From Arthrobacter sp. NicSoilB4 (GTDB taxonomy: Bacteria; Actinomycetota; Actinomycetes; Actinomycetales; Micrococcaceae), in NCBI RefSeq assembly GCF_019977335.1, contig NZ_AP024653.1, forward strand, positions 372,001-436,000: a stretch of 64,000 nt of DNA, in the 5' to 3' direction. The notes below the pieces were generated by a model. That model did no database searches. It worked only from the letters and a program-made list of their open reading frames with translations, and was not told the origin of the DNA. The stretch's first letter is position 1; every line of letters starts with the position of its first letter. A program made the position numbers and the translations under genes. This document shows, piece by piece, positions 8,085 through 17,345 of the stretch.

Positions 8085-10799
8085 TCACCGCTCCTCATCG
8101 ATAGTTCCGGCGGCCCCGTCAACAGTGACCGTCTGGCCGGTGTGCAGCCGCGTGGTGGCGTCCGGGACGCCCACGACCGCCGGGATGCCGTACTCGCGGG
8201 CCACCACGGCGCCATGGGAAATGATCCCGCCCATCTCCATGACAAGTGCACCGGCCGTCATGAACAGCGGCGTCCAGCCCGGGTCCGTGGACGGGGCCAC
8301 CAGGATGTCGCCGGGTTCCAGGTGGGCGCCCACCGGGTCCAGGATCACCCGGACCCGGCCCGTGGCGGTGCCGGCCGAAGCCGGCGTCCCGGCCAGGGCA
8401 CCGGATGGGGGAGACTTCGCCATTAACGCGGCCTCGACGTCGGTGCCGTCGGAGAGCAGCAGCCGGGGGATACGCCGGCGTCGCAGTTCGGTGTCGTACA
8501 GCCGGCGGCGGGCCGTGACGATGCCGTGCAGGTCCGCGCCGCGCAGGCCGACGCGGATCTCGTCGAAGTCGAGGAAGAAGACGTCGTCCGCGGCCGCGAC
8601 GGTGCCGGCCGATGCCATGTCGGCGCCGATCCGCAGAAGCTGCCGGTGCATCTCGCCGAGTATCAACACGATGTAGAACTTGGGCAGTTCGCGCAATCCG
8701 GCCAGCTGCCGCACGCGGCGCAGGCTCAGCGCCAGTGCCCGTGCGCGCCACGGACTCCGGTCCCGGGCCCGCTCCACGAGGCTGCGGATCCGGTCCTCCG
8801 CATGCTCGGCGGCCCGGGCGAACTGCCGGTCCGGGGCCTGTTCCGGATCCTCGACACGGAGGTAGTTGGAAATCATGCCGAGGATATGGTCGGGCTTCGC
8901 GGACCACCGCGGCATGCCGAGGTCTATCTCCGCCACAGCGCGGTGGCCGTAGCGGGCGAGAAAGCCGCGCACTCCTGACTGCGCCTGGGGCGGCAGCCGG
9001 CCGGCAAGATAGGCGGCTGACAACTCCTCGGGCCGTTTCGCCAGGAACTCCCCGCGCGACACCGGGTCGTCGCCGATGGACACGGCGAGCTGCCAGAGTT
9101 CCAGGTCCATTTCGGTGGTGATGTTATGGGGGAGCCCGCGAAGCACGGCTTCCAGCTCCCGGGGCTGCGCGATGCCGCGCAGCAGCCGGCGGGCAACGGC
9201 CAGCATGATGTAGCCAACGGACGGGCCCGGCAGCGTGGCCTGAATCAGCCCGTTGATCGTCCGGCCGAATATCTGCTCGATGAAGTCGAGCCGCTCGGCC
9301 GAGCTGGCGGGTTCGGCCAGGACCAGCTTGGATTCGAGCTGCTTCCCGTAATTCATCGCCCGGCGCAGCTCGGCGGCGGGCCGGAATGCGGGCCGGACCA
9401 TGGCCGGAATGAGGCCCGCGATGAGAGCCAGGCTGGCTGTCTGCTCGGTGCTGCCTTTGCGTTCCGGCGGTTGCGGGCGGTCGCGCCTCAGGACGGCCTT
9501 GCGGACGGATTCCCGGAACGAGCGCTCGATGATGCCGAACCTTGGATCCTCGAGCAGTGCCGGAAGCACGGCCCCGGACCTCCCGTCCGCAAGCGGGAGT
9601 ACCCGCAGCAGATAGGCCCGGCCCGACTTGCTGCGGGCCACCGACGTGAGGTCCACGTACATCCGCAGCCCGGGGTTGACGTACCGCCAGGGTCCCTTGC
9701 TGTTGCGCATCTTCTCGAGGACGGCCAGCCCCAACGGCGTGATGGGCCGGGTCAGCCCCTGGAACAGGGTGCCGCAGAGGTAGACCCGGGTGGGGGCCGC
9801 GGCCCCGGCTGCGGCGTCTTCGGGTGCGGGTTCGGGCAGCGGATACAGCGTGGTGATCGGGCGTGACTGGGTGAGCCAGATCTTGCCGCCAGCTTCAATG
9901 GCCCACTCGATGTCCTGCGGCGCCCCAAAGAGGCGCTGGACGCCGTCCCCCAACGCGGTGAGTTCCTGGAGTTGCGGGCCGCTCAGGCTCGGACTCCGTC
10001 CGGATTCCGGCCCTCCCGGGGTGCTCCGTGTGACCTGGGCGGACGCCGTCTCCAGCACGAACTGGTCAGGGTTGACCGCCCCCGAGACCACGGCCTGGCC
10101 TGAGCCGGGGCTCGCGTTGATCACCGTTTCCGTCCGGGTCCCGGTGACGGGATTTGCGGTGAACAGGACCCCCGCCGTGGCGGCGTCGACCATGACCTGG
10201 ACGACGACGGCGAGCCCGACATCGCGGTTGCTGATCCCGTTGGCGGCGCGGTAGGCCACGGCCCGCTCGCTCCACAGCGACGCCCAGCAGCGCCGGACCG
10301 CCTCGACCACCGCATCCGCGCCGGTGATATCGAGGAAGGAGTCCTGTTGGCCCGCGAAACTGGCGAAAGGAAGGTCCTCTGCCGTGGCCGAGGACCGGAC
10401 CGCCACCGGAACGCTGCCGCCCATTGCCTCGTAGGTTTTCCTGACCGCGGCGTCCACCTCGGCTGGGATCGGCGATTCCTCGATGAGCCGCCTGGCCCGC
10501 GCGGCGGCCGGGCTGCGTTCACCCGGGCTGACTTCACCCGGGGCCAGCGTTGCCGGGCCCGACGCCGTCGCCGCTCCGGGACCGACAGCGTCGAGTTCGG
10601 CGGCGAGGGCGCCGAGCCCGGGCGGTGCCGCCAGGTCGTAGGCGACGGTTGTCAGGCAGAACCCGCCCGGCACCGGCAACCCGGCCGCCACGAGCTTCCC
10701 GAGGTTCAGGGCTTTGCCGCCCACCAGCCGCAGCGGCGCAGCGCCGGCCCCACGGAGGTCCAGCACAAGGGGCTCTGCGGCATTGTGTTCAGAGTCCAT
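8085..10799 (-). CDS. PEP-synthase-like phosphotransferase, possibly rifampicin phosphotransferase-like
   Basis: 904 residues. The N-terminus (LRLVGGKALNLGKLVAAGLP) and VAVRSSATAEDLPFASFAGQ form the ATP-grasp part of the PEP synthase (PpsA) / PPDK family. The C-terminus has the swivelling phosphohistidine domain GGIISHGAVVAREYGIPAVV with His862. The middle (about 330-750) is poorly conserved and Arg-rich, and the C-terminal PEP/pyruvate TIM barrel of true PpsA is absent. ATP-grasp, central domain and terminal His domain is the order seen in rifampicin phosphotransferase (Rph, about 865 residues), so antibiotic or small-molecule phosphorylation is plausible. Resistance is not demonstrated by sequence. 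The ATG lies nine bases after the stop of the small upstream gene, suggesting one transcript. Confidence 0.75.
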   Translation of the reverse strand: MDSEHNAAEPLVLDLRGAGAAPLRLVGGKALNLGKLVAAGLPVPGGFCLTTVAYDLAAPPGLGALAAELDAVGPGAATASGPATLAPGEVSPGERSPAAARARRLIEESPIPAEVDAAVRKTYEAMGGSVPVAVRSSATAEDLPFASFAGQQDSFLDITGADAVVEAVRRCWASLWSERAVAYRAANGISNRDVGLAVVVQVMVDAATAGVLFTANPVTGTRTETVINASPGSGQAVVSGAVNPDQFVLETASAQVTRSTPGGPESGRSPSLSGPQLQELTALGDGVQRLFGAPQDIEWAIEAGGKIWLTQSRPITTLYPLPEPAPEDAAAGAAAPTRVYLCGTLFQGLTRPITPLGLAVLEKMRNSKGPWRYVNPGLRMYVDLTSVARSKSGRAYLLRVLPLADGRSGAVLPALLEDPRFGIIERSFRESVRKAVLRRDRPQPPERKGSTEQTASLALIAGLIPAMVRPAFRPAAELRRAMNYGKQLESKLVLAEPASSAERLDFIEQIFGRTINGLIQATLPGPSVGYIMLAVARRLLRGIAQPRELEAVLRGLPHNITTEMDLELWQLAVSIGDDPVSRGEFLAKRPEELSAAYLAGRLPPQAQSGVRGFLARYGHRAVAEIDLGMPRWSAKPDHILGMISNYLRVEDPEQAPDRQFARAAEHAEDRIRSLVERARDRSPWRARALALSLRRVRQLAGLRELPKFYIVLILGEMHRQLLRIGADMASAGTVAAADDVFFLDFDEIRVGLRGADLHGIVTARRRLYDTELRRRRIPRLLLSDGTDVEAALMAKSPPSGALAGTPASAGTATGRVRVILDPVGAHLEPGDILVAPSTDPGWTPLFMTAGALVMEMGGIISHGAVVAREYGIPAVVGVPDATTRLHTGQTVTVDGAAGTIDEER

Positions 10800-10808
10800 G
10801 GTTTGCGC

Positions 10809-11126
10809 CTACGGGTTATCCGCGGTGGCACCGTCGTCCTCCCACATCACGTCCAAGTTCCGGAACACCGGCGGCCCATCGCAGAGGGCCGCCATCCTGG
10901 CGGCGAAGTCGGAGGTCTCCGGCCGGCCGGAGTTCTCCATGGCCGAATCGTAGGAGTCGAATTCGACGATGGTGAGATACGTTCCGGGGCGGTCACGGTC
11001 CGCGGTGGCCAGGATTCGGCGGAAGGTGGGAGCGGTGCTTCCTTCGGTCCTGGACGGCCGGCCCAGGGCTTCAATTTCCTCAATGCGGGCGGTCTGGAAT
11101 TCGATGATCTGCACGAACCTGGCCAT
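10809..11126 (-). CDS. Small dimeric alpha/beta-barrel-like protein
   Basis: 105 residues. MARFVQIIEFQTARIEEIEAL followed by TYLTIVEFDSYDSAMENS resembles the ferredoxin-like ABM/NIPSNAP fold: a strand, a helix, then a second strand with an EF-x-S pattern. Such proteins are cofactor-free monooxygenases or ligand-binding dimers. No catalytic residue can be named. It lies nine bases upstream of the PEP-synthase-like gene and is probably co-transcribed with it. Confidence 0.65.
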   Translation of the reverse strand: MARFVQIIEFQTARIEEIEALGRPSRTEGSTAPTFRRILATADRDRPGTYLTIVEFDSYDSAMENSGRPETSDFAARMAALCDGPPVFRNLDVMWEDDGATADNP

Positions 11127-11282
11127 GACGGCTCCTCATCGGCGGCGGATGCTGATGCGCTTCACGCTAGACCCTCGGGCCTCGGGAGAACAAGAGCCGG
11201 CCCAAGGGCCCCTGCGCGCGGCGGCAGGCGGGACCCTGCCGGGGCCCGCGCACCAGTCCCGCGCCGCCGCCGTCGGGCGTGG

Positions 11283-12338
11283 TCAGGGGGTCAGCAGGAC
11301 CTTGATGGCGCGGCGTTCGTCCATGGCGCGGTAGGCCTCCGGCGCTTCCTCCAGCGGCATAACGACGTCGAAGACGCGGCCCGGGTTGATGGTGCCGTCG
11401 AGGACGTCCGCCAGCAGTTCCGGGATGTAGGTCCGGGCCGGGGCCATGCCGCCGCCGATGGAGATGTTCGTGTCGAAGAGGTAGCGCAGCGGGACCTCGC
11501 TGCCGCCGGTGGGGACGCCAACGAAGCCCAGCGCCCCGCCCGGGCGGGTGCTGTGCAGCGCCTGCTCCATTGCTTCCTTGGTGCCGACACACTCAAGGAC
11601 GGAATCGGCCAGCACCCCGCCGAGGAGTTCGCGGACCTTGGCGACGCCCTCGTCCCCGCGCTCTTCCACGATGTCGGTGGCACCGAATTCGCGGGCGATC
11701 GCCTGCCGGTCCGCGTGGCGGGACATCGCGATGATCCTTTCCGCCCCGAGCCGCTTGGCGGCCAGCACCCCGCAGAGTCCGACGGCGCCGTCGCCCACCA
11801 CCACGACGGTCCGGCCCGGTCCGGCCTTTGCGGCGAGGGCCGCGTGGTGGCCGGTCGCCATCACATCGGACAGCGTGAGCAGGCTCTTGCGGAGGGCGTC
11901 ATCCGGCTCCGTGATGCCGGGAACCTTGACGAGGGTGGAATCGGCCAGCGGGACGCGGACCGCCTGGCCCTGGCCGCCGTCGATCGCGTGCCCGGTGTCG
12001 TCCTTGCCGCCCCAGCCGGCGAGGTGCTCGCAGGCCACGGTGACGCCGTTGAGGCACTGCGGGCAGGCCCCGCAGCTGACCACGAACGGCGCGATCACGA
12101 GATCGCCGACTTCCAGGCCGGTGATCCCGGAGCCGATGCTCTCCACGGTGCCGATGAACTCGTGGCCGATCGCAGTGGGCCGGCGGGTGGGTTTCACGCC
12201 CCGGTAAGGCCACAGGTCCGAGCCGCAGACGCACGACGCGGTGACTTTCACGACGGCGTCGGTGGGCAGCTGGACGGTGGGGTAGTCGCGGTCTTCGACC
12301 CGGATGTCACCGGGGGCGTGGATGATCGTGGCGCGCAT
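11283..12338 (-). CDS. Zinc-dependent alcohol dehydrogenase family protein
   Basis: 351 residues, normal for medium-chain dehydrogenases. The catalytic zinc site is visible as CVCGSD and GHEFIGTVESIG. A structural zinc loop CGACPQCLNG has three or four Cys ligands. The Rossmann motif is VVVVGDGAVGLCGVLAA. The substrate cannot be told from the sequence; the family includes alcohol, polyol and formaldehyde dehydrogenases. The ATG at 12338 follows a GAGGAG ribosome-binding site. The next gene on the strand begins about 157 bases downstream. Confidence 0.88.
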   Translation of the reverse strand: MRATIIHAPGDIRVEDRDYPTVQLPTDAVVKVTASCVCGSDLWPYRGVKPTRRPTAIGHEFIGTVESIGSGITGLEVGDLVIAPFVVSCGACPQCLNGVTVACEHLAGWGGKDDTGHAIDGGQGQAVRVPLADSTLVKVPGITEPDDALRKSLLTLSDVMATGHHAALAAKAGPGRTVVVVGDGAVGLCGVLAAKRLGAERIIAMSRHADRQAIAREFGATDIVEERGDEGVAKVRELLGGVLADSVLECVGTKEAMEQALHSTRPGGALGFVGVPTGGSEVPLRYLFDTNISIGGGMAPARTYIPELLADVLDGTINPGRVFDVVMPLEEAPEAYRAMDERRAIKVLLTP

Positions 12339-12377
12339 GGAGGCTCCTCAGATTGCGGGCAGGGGATTCACTCGAGT

Positions 12378-12719
12378 CTAGGTGATCTCCGCGAGCCGGA
12401 GCCGGACGATTTCCGCCAGGACCTCGTCAGGGATGGGGTGGTCCGCTGAGAAGCGGATGGTTCCTTTGGACACGGAGAAACCATCAAGCCGGGACGCGAC
12501 GGCCGCCACGACCGCGGACGAGAACGGGAAGACGGAGAGATGCTTGGCGCTCGCCGTCACGCCAATGAGCGGCTTTCCGTGGACTTTCAGCGCGGGCATG
12601 CCATAGCTGACACCGTCGACGGCGTCGGGGGCCGAAGCCCGCGCGATGTCGATGACCCGCTGCAGGGCATCGCGGGCAGGTCCAGGCAGGGCGGCCAGGG
12701 CGTCGTCGACGGATCCCAT
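12378..12719 (-). CDS. DUF1801/YdhG-like protein
   Basis: 113 residues. The pattern YGMPALKVHGKPLIGVTASAKHLSVFPFSS plus the C-terminal GTIRFSADHPIPDEVLAEIVRLRL matches the DUF1801 family, a small TATA-box-like fold that includes the iron chaperone frataxin-like YdhG. The biochemical role is unsettled. It stands 39 bases upstream of the dehydrogenase gene on the same strand. Confidence 0.75.
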   Translation of the reverse strand: MGSVDDALAALPGPARDALQRVIDIARASAPDAVDGVSYGMPALKVHGKPLIGVTASAKHLSVFPFSSAVVAAVASRLDGFSVSKGTIRFSADHPIPDEVLAEIVRLRLAEIT

Positions 12720-12794
12720 GCCCGGAGTCTACTCCCGGGCCGCCGGACTCCGGAGCCACGGCCATTGCCGGCACGGCGCAGTAGGCTCTGGTCT

Positions 12795-13529
12795 ATGGGG
12801 AGGCGCAAGACGCGGCTCGGACCGGGGGCAGTGCGCGGTGCGCGGCGGAGGCTGGTAGGGGCCGTCGGTGTGTGCCTGGCCGTCGTGGTGGCAGCCGCGC
12901 TCGCCGGTTGCGACGCGGACACTGAGGAGCCGCGGGGGCGGGAGGCGCCTCCTCCGCCGGTCCAGACCTCGCCCCCGGCCCCACCGCCCCCGGCCCCAAC
13001 CCGGCCGGCGCTGACTCCGGAGGCGCAGGCCGAGCTTGACCGGCAGCTGGTCAGGGCGGCCAAGGCGAACGATGTTGCCTCGGCGACCAGGCTGATCCGG
13101 GCCGGCGCCAACGTCAACGCCAAGGATGCCATCCAGGACTCGGCCTTCCTCTACGCGGGAGCCGAGGGACTCAACGAGATCCTGCAGCTGACCCTCGCGA
13201 ACGGGGCCGACGTCGCCAGCACCAACCGCTTCGGCGGCACGGCCCTGATTCCCGCGAGTGAACACGGGCATGTGGACACCGTGCGGATCCTTCTAGCCGC
13301 CGGCGTTCCCGTCAACCACGTCAACAATCTGGGCTGGACAGCCCTTCAGGAAGTCATCCTGCTCAATGATGGGGGTCCTCGGCAGCAGGAGGTTGTGCGC
13401 CAGCTCCTCGAAGCCGGCGCGGACCCCGCCATCCGCGATCCCAAGGGCCGGACAGCCCTGGAAAACGCGGAACGGCTGGGCTTCGGCGCCATCGCGAAGC
13501 TGATCCGGGAGCGCGACCAGCCGCGGTGA
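12795..13529 (+). CDS. Ankyrin-repeat lipoprotein
   Basis: 244 residues from the ATG at 12795. Longer in-frame extensions overlap the opposite DUF1801 gene and are rejected. An Arg-rich N-region and hydrophobic stretch end in a lipobox ALAGC with Cys39, so the protein should be lipidated and exported. A Pro-rich spacer (residues 45-78) follows. Then come about four ankyrin repeats from residue 95, recognisable by phrases such as RLIRAGANVNAKD, LANGADVASTNRFGGTAL, LAAGVPVNHVNNLGWTAL and LEAGADPAIRDPKGRTAL. It likely mediates protein-protein contact at the cell surface. The partner is unknown. Confidence 0.87.
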   Translation: MGRRKTRLGPGAVRGARRRLVGAVGVCLAVVVAAALAGCDADTEEPRGREAPPPPVQTSPPAPPPPAPTRPALTPEAQAELDRQLVRAAKANDVASATRLIRAGANVNAKDAIQDSAFLYAGAEGLNEILQLTLANGADVASTNRFGGTALIPASEHGHVDTVRILLAAGVPVNHVNNLGWTALQEVILLNDGGPRQQEVVRQLLEAGADPAIRDPKGRTALENAERLGFGAIAKLIRERDQPR

Positions 13530-13533
13530 CGGT

Positions 13534-13618
13534 GCGGAACCTCCCCACCTTTGCGCCCCGGGGCCGCGCTGCAGGCCGGAACACGCCGGTGGAGCACGCC
13601 AAAGGTGGGGAGGAACCG
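13534..13618. repeat. Long inverted repeat between convergent genes
   Basis: Left arm 13534-13553 and right arm 13600-13618 pair over 14 contiguous bases (CCTCCCCACCTTTG with CAAAGGTGGGGAGG), then a two-base AA/AA mismatch and four more pairs. The loop is 46 bases, long for a terminator. No T-tract is present. Confidence 0.6.
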
Positions 13619-13631
13619 CGGCTCTTTGCCC

Positions 13632-14816
13632 CTAGACGGCTTCGAGCACGCTGACGTAGTTCGCGATGCCGACGCCGCCCATGTTCTGCACCGCGGCACG
13701 CCGGGCCGCGGGCAGCTGCATGTCGCCGGCGGTGCCGGTGAGCTGCATGGCGGCGATGACGTGCTGGGAGACACCTGTGGCGCCGACGGGGTGGCCCTTG
13801 GCCTTGAGTCCGCCGGAGACGTTGATGGGCAGCTTGCCGTCCTTGAAGACCCAGCCTTCCTGCACGGCGCGGGAACCCTGACCCGGTTCGGTCAGCCCCA
13901 ACGCCTCATACATCAGCAGCTCGGCGATGGTGAAGCAGTCGTGGACCTCGGCGAAGTCCAACTCCCCGAGGCCGACGCCGGCCATCCCCAGCGCGCGCTG
14001 CCAGGAAGCCCGGGTCGCGGCGAACGCGGTGGGGTCCCGGCGGTCGGTCGGGAAGAAGTCGTTCGCCTGGCCGAAGCCGGCAAGCCGCACGGGTGCCGTG
14101 GCGCCGCCGGTGGGGGCGACGCTGAGCACGACGGCGGCCGCGCCGTCGGACACGGGCGAGCAGTCCGTGCGGCGCAGCGGGTCGGCGACCATCGGGTTCT
14201 TGTCCGAGACGGTGCGGCAGAACTCCTCGCCGAGGTCCTTGCGGAGCTGGGCGTAGGGGTTGTCGACGCCGTTGCGGTGGTTCTTCGCCGCGATGGTGCC
14301 CAGGACGTCCGAAACCGGTCCGTAGCGCTTCTCGTAGTGCTTCGCCACCTCGGCAAAGAGCCCCGTGAACCCGGTGCTGGAGGCCTTGCCGGCCATGTCG
14401 TAGTCGGCGCCGAGCAAGGCCGCGCCCACGACGTCGGCGCCCGCGTGCGTCATCTTTTCGGCGCCGACCACGAGGACGGTCTTCGCGGTGCCGGCCAGCA
14501 GCGACTTTGTGCCCTGCTGGAACGCGGCCGAGCCGGAGGCGCAGGCGTTCTCGACCCGCGTGGACGGGACGTTGGCCAGTTGCTCGGAGACCTGCAGGGC
14601 CAGCGAGGACGGGAACGCCAGCGGCATCATGCCGGAGTTGAACTGGCCGAGGTAGATTTCGTCGATCTGGCCCGGCTCGATCCCGGCGTTGCCGATCGCC
14701 TCCGTGGCGACCTGGACGATCAGGGATTCGAGGGTCTCGTCCGTGAGTTTGCCGAACCGGCTGTGACCCCAGCCGGTCAGCAGGACATCTTTGCCGAACT
14801 GCTCCTTGAGGCTCAT
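13632..14816 (-). CDS. Thiolase family protein (acetyl-CoA acetyltransferase/SCP-x type)
   Basis: 394 residues. The nucleophilic Cys92 lies in [12 protein letters not shown], and the second active-site loop is [23 protein letters not shown] and GHPVGATG are typical of SCP-x/SCP2-like thiolases rather than PcaF or FadA types. It would cleave a 3-ketoacyl-CoA to acetyl-CoA. It is translationally coupled (ATGA overlap) to the CoA-transferase beta subunit upstream. This suggests a short pathway: a 3-oxoacid is activated by CoA transfer and then thiolysed. Confidence 0.88.
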   Translation of the reverse strand: MSLKEQFGKDVLLTGWGHSRFGKLTDETLESLIVQVATEAIGNAGIEPGQIDEIYLGQFNSGMMPLAFPSSLALQVSEQLANVPSTRVENACASGSAAFQQGTKSLLAGTAKTVLVVGAEKMTHAGADVVGAALLGADYDMAGKASSTGFTGLFAEVAKHYEKRYGPVSDVLGTIAAKNHRNGVDNPYAQLRKDLGEEFCRTVSDKNPMVADPLRRTDCSPVSDGAAAVVLSVAPTGGATAPVRLAGFGQANDFFPTDRRDPTAFAATRASWQRALGMAGVGLGELDFAEVHDCFTIAELLMYEALGLTEPGQGSRAVQEGWVFKDGKLPINVSGGLKAKGHPVGATGVSQHVIAAMQLTGTAGDMQLPAARRAAVQNMGGVGIANYVSVLEAV

Positions 14817-15499
14817 GCCGTGGCGCCTTCAAAGGTGGCGCTTTCGTCGAGGGAGGGGGCGACGTCGAACTCCGCCTCCGTCTTTTCACGAATCTCCGCC
14901 ACTGTGACGCCCGGGGCGAGGCGGGTAAGCGTGAGCCGCCGGACGCCGTCGACCCTATCCAAGTCGAACACCGCCAGGTCGCTGATGATCCGGTCGACGC
15001 AGCTCAGGCCGGTGAGCGGCAGGGTGCACTCCTTGACGATCTTGGCGGTGCCGTCCTTGGCGTTGTGTTCGGTGAGGACCACAACGCGCGGGGTGCCGGC
15101 GACGAGGTCCATGGCGCCGCCCATGCCCTTGACCATCTTTCCGGGGATGGTCCAGTTGGCGAGGTCGCCGGCGCCGGAGACCTGCATGGCGCCGAGGATG
15201 GCGACCTTGACGTGTCCGCCGCGGATCATGCCGAAGGACGTGGCGGAGTCGAAGATGCTCCCTCCGGGCAGGACCGTGACGGTCTGCTTGCCCGCGTTGA
15301 TCAGGTCCGCATCCTCCTCGCCCTCGTAGGGGAACGGGCCCATGCCGAGCAGGCCGTTCTCGCTCTGCAGGACGACGCGGACGCCGTCGCGCAGGTTGTT
15401 GGCGACCAGCGTGGGGATGCCGATGCCGAGGTTGACGTAGTCGCCGTCGTTGAGTTCTTCGGCCGCGATGGCGGCCATTTCATTCCGGGTCCAAGCCAT
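14813..15499 (-). CDS. 3-oxoacid CoA-transferase, subunit B
   Basis: 228 residues, family I CoA-transferase beta subunit. The active-site glutamate lies in [12 protein letters not shown], and the Gly-rich [15 protein letters not shown] follows. It transfers CoA, usually from succinyl-CoA, to a 3-oxoacid such as acetoacetate or 3-oxoadipate. It overlaps the thiolase start by four bases and follows subunit A after 32 bases, forming one operon. The substrate stays open: acetoacetate fits the thiolase type; 3-oxoadipate (PcaIJ) would also be compatible with an IclR regulator. Confidence 0.93.
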   Translation of the reverse strand: MAWTRNEMAAIAAEELNDGDYVNLGIGIPTLVANNLRDGVRVVLQSENGLLGMGPFPYEGEEDADLINAGKQTVTVLPGGSIFDSATSFGMIRGGHVKVAILGAMQVSGAGDLANWTIPGKMVKGMGGAMDLVAGTPRVVVLTEHNAKDGTAKIVKECTLPLTGLSCVDRIISDLAVFDLDRVDGVRRLTLTRLAPGVTVAEIREKTEAEFDVAPSLDESATFEGATA

Positions 15500-15531
15500 G
15501 GTGATTCTCCTGAAGAAAGTAGGGGCGGCGC

Positions 15532-16254
15532 TTAGGCCGGAACGGATGCGGCTTCGGTGCGGGGGCGGACGGTCCGCTGTTCGATGTCCTTGACCCGGCC
15601 GCTGGCCTGGACCAGCCGCTGGACGAAGACGCCGGGGGTGACGATGTGGTTCGGGTCCAGCTGGCCGGGTTCCACGATCACCTCGGCCTCCGCGACGGTG
15701 ACAGCGCCGGCCGTGGCGACCACCGGGTTGAAGTTCTGGGCGGTGTAGCGGTAGATCAGGTTGCCGTCGGTGTCGGCGGTGTGGGCGTGTACCAGTGCGA
15801 CGTCGGCCTTGATGGCGCGTTCCTGGACGTATGTTTCGCCGTCGAACTCCGCGAGCGGCTTGCCTTCGGCGACGAGGGTGCCGACGCCGGTCTTGGTGTA
15901 GAAGGCCGGGATGCCGGCGCCGCCGGCGCGGAGGCGCTCGGCGAGGGTGCCCTGCGGGGTGAACTCGACTTCCAGATTGCCGGCGAGGTACTGCTCGGCG
16001 AAGAGCTTGTTTTCGCCCACGTAGGACGCGATGACTTTGCTGACCTGGCCGGCTTCAATCAGCACGCCGAGGCCTTTGCCGTCCACGCCCATGTTGTTGG
16101 ACACGACCGTGAGGTTCTTGACGCCCGAATCGCGCACGGCCTCGATCAGGTCGGCGGGGATGCCGCTCAGGCCAAAGCCTCCGACGGCGAGTGTCATGCC
16201 GTCCCGCAGTACGTCCTGCAGCGCGGCGGCCGCCCCGGATTTCACCTTTGACAT
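15532..16254 (-). CDS. 3-oxoacid CoA-transferase, subunit A
   Basis: 240 residues. It begins with the alpha-subunit pattern of family I CoA-transferases ([19 protein letters not shown]), then [16 protein letters not shown], and [19 protein letters not shown] before the glycine-rich binding loop. It is the first gene of the operon A-B-thiolase and diverges from the IclR gene. Palindromic operator candidates lie in the 200-base gap. Confidence 0.93.
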   Translation of the reverse strand: MSKVKSGAAAALQDVLRDGMTLAVGGFGLSGIPADLIEAVRDSGVKNLTVVSNNMGVDGKGLGVLIEAGQVSKVIASYVGENKLFAEQYLAGNLEVEFTPQGTLAERLRAGGAGIPAFYTKTGVGTLVAEGKPLAEFDGETYVQERAIKADVALVHAHTADTDGNLIYRYTAQNFNPVVATAGAVTVAEAEVIVEPGQLDPNHIVTPGVFVQRLVQASGRVKDIEQRTVRPRTEAASVPA

Positions 16255-16283
16255 TGCTTCTCCTCATTGAGCTCTTGGTGCAA

Positions 16284-16296
16284 TCCACGTTGTGGA
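16284..16296. promoter_or_regulatory. Operator candidate 1 for IclR regulator
   Basis: TCCACGTTGTGGA is an interrupted palindrome (TCCAC-3-GTGGA), 29 bases upstream of the CoA-transferase start. A related palindrome lies at 16404-16416, and an extra half-site GTGGA at 16382-16386. Confidence 0.5.
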
Positions 16297-16403
16297 CCGT
16301 AGTTCTGCTGTTGGAGCCTACGGTGCCGAAAAGGGGGCTGTCAACGGGTGGTTTTGGCCTTCAGGGTGCCGTTTTTACAGTGTGGACGGTAGGCTTGAGA
16401 CTG

Positions 16404-16416
16404 TCCACAATATGGA
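16404..16416. promoter_or_regulatory. Operator candidate 2 for IclR regulator
   Basis: TCCACAATATGGA has the same half-site spacing as the element at 16284, with one changed base in the right half. It sits 38 bases before the regulator start, well placed for autoregulation. Confidence 0.5.
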
Positions 16417-16454
16417 TAATTTGGGCGGTCAAACGCAACTTCGCGAGGAAAAAG

Positions 16455-17228
16455 ATGAATTCTCTACCGGTCCAGGGCGCTCAGGTCGTCAGCCGTGTCG
16501 CGTCCCTGCTGCGCATTGTCGGACGGAAACCGGAAGGCTCCCCGCTCGGGGAACTCGTCCGGGAATCCGGGCTAACGCGCCCCACCGTGCACCGGCTGCT
16601 GTCTTCGCTGGCCGCCGAGGGGCTGCTGGACCAGGACCCGCAGAGCGGCAACTGGGTGCTGGGGCCGGAGATCCTGCTGATGGGCTCCGTGGCCTCCGCG
16701 CGTTTCCCGCTGGAGGACATCGCCCGGCCCAGCCTCCGCCGGCTCGCCGAGGAGACCGGCGAAAGCGCGTTCTTCTCCATCCGGCGCGGGGCCGAAACTG
16801 TGTGCCTGCTGCGGGAGGAGGGGAGCTTCCCGGTGCGGTCCTTCGTGCTGCACGAAGGCGTCCGCTTCCCGCTCGGGGTGGCATCCGCCGGCACCGCCAT
16901 CATGGCGTTCCTGCCCGAGAACGAGCAGGAGGAGCTGCTGGCCGGCTGGGCAGAGCACGCCGGCGATTTCGCGGCGGCGCACACCGAGGACCTGGTCCGG
17001 GCGAACCTTGAAGCGACGCGGCAGGCCGGCTATTCGGTGAATCCCGGGCTGGTGCTCGAAGGCAGTTGGGGGATGGGAGCCGCAGTCTTCGACCAGCGCG
17101 GCCGCCCCGCCTGGGCGCTGTCCCTGACCGGGATTGAGCCGCGCTTCAAGGGCGAACGGCAGGAGCTGCTGGGCCGCCTGCTGATGGATGAGGCGCACCG
17201 GATCTCGACGCTGCTGCAGGGCCGCTAA
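16455..17228 (+). CDS. IclR-family transcriptional regulator
   Basis: 257 residues from the ATG at 16455, preceded by GCGAGGAAAAAG. The upstream frame extension has no support. The N-terminal winged helix-turn-helix spans about residues 8-70, with recognition segment ESGLTRPTVHRLLSSLAAEG. The C-terminal effector domain shows the usual IclR motifs VLHEGVRFPLGVASAGTAIMAFL and GYSVNPGLVLEGSWGMGAAVFD. It is divergent from the 3-oxoacid CoA-transferase/thiolase operon, the probable target. The effector is likely the pathway substrate or its CoA ester. Confidence 0.92.
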   Translation: MNSLPVQGAQVVSRVASLLRIVGRKPEGSPLGELVRESGLTRPTVHRLLSSLAAEGLLDQDPQSGNWVLGPEILLMGSVASARFPLEDIARPSLRRLAEETGESAFFSIRRGAETVCLLREEGSFPVRSFVLHEGVRFPLGVASAGTAIMAFLPENEQEELLAGWAEHAGDFAAAHTEDLVRANLEATRQAGYSVNPGLVLEGSWGMGAAVFDQRGRPAWALSLTGIEPRFKGERQELLGRLLMDEAHRISTLLQGR

Positions 17229-17309
17229 ACCGGGCCAGGGGGCTACCGGCTGCTGTCCGGGGGCACATCGACACGGACACGCCGGGCGATGGCCGCTAAA
17301 CGGTCCAGC

Positions 17310-17330
17310 GGGGGCTCAAAATGCCCCCGG
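17310..17330. terminator. Hairpin between convergent iclR-type gene and nadE
   Basis: Seven-base arms CGGGGGC (17310-17316) and GCCCCCG (17324-17330) around TCAAAAT, in the 117-base convergent gap. No T-tract; termination role inferred from position. Confidence 0.5.
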
Positions 17331-17345
17331 AGCGCGGGGTGCCGG

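Noticed and set aside
13632..16254. pcaIJF (3-oxoadipate) operon assignment
   Set aside because: Thiolase has NACASG and GHPVGATG of the SCP-x type rather than PcaF; no other pca genes nearby. Left as 3-oxoacid.
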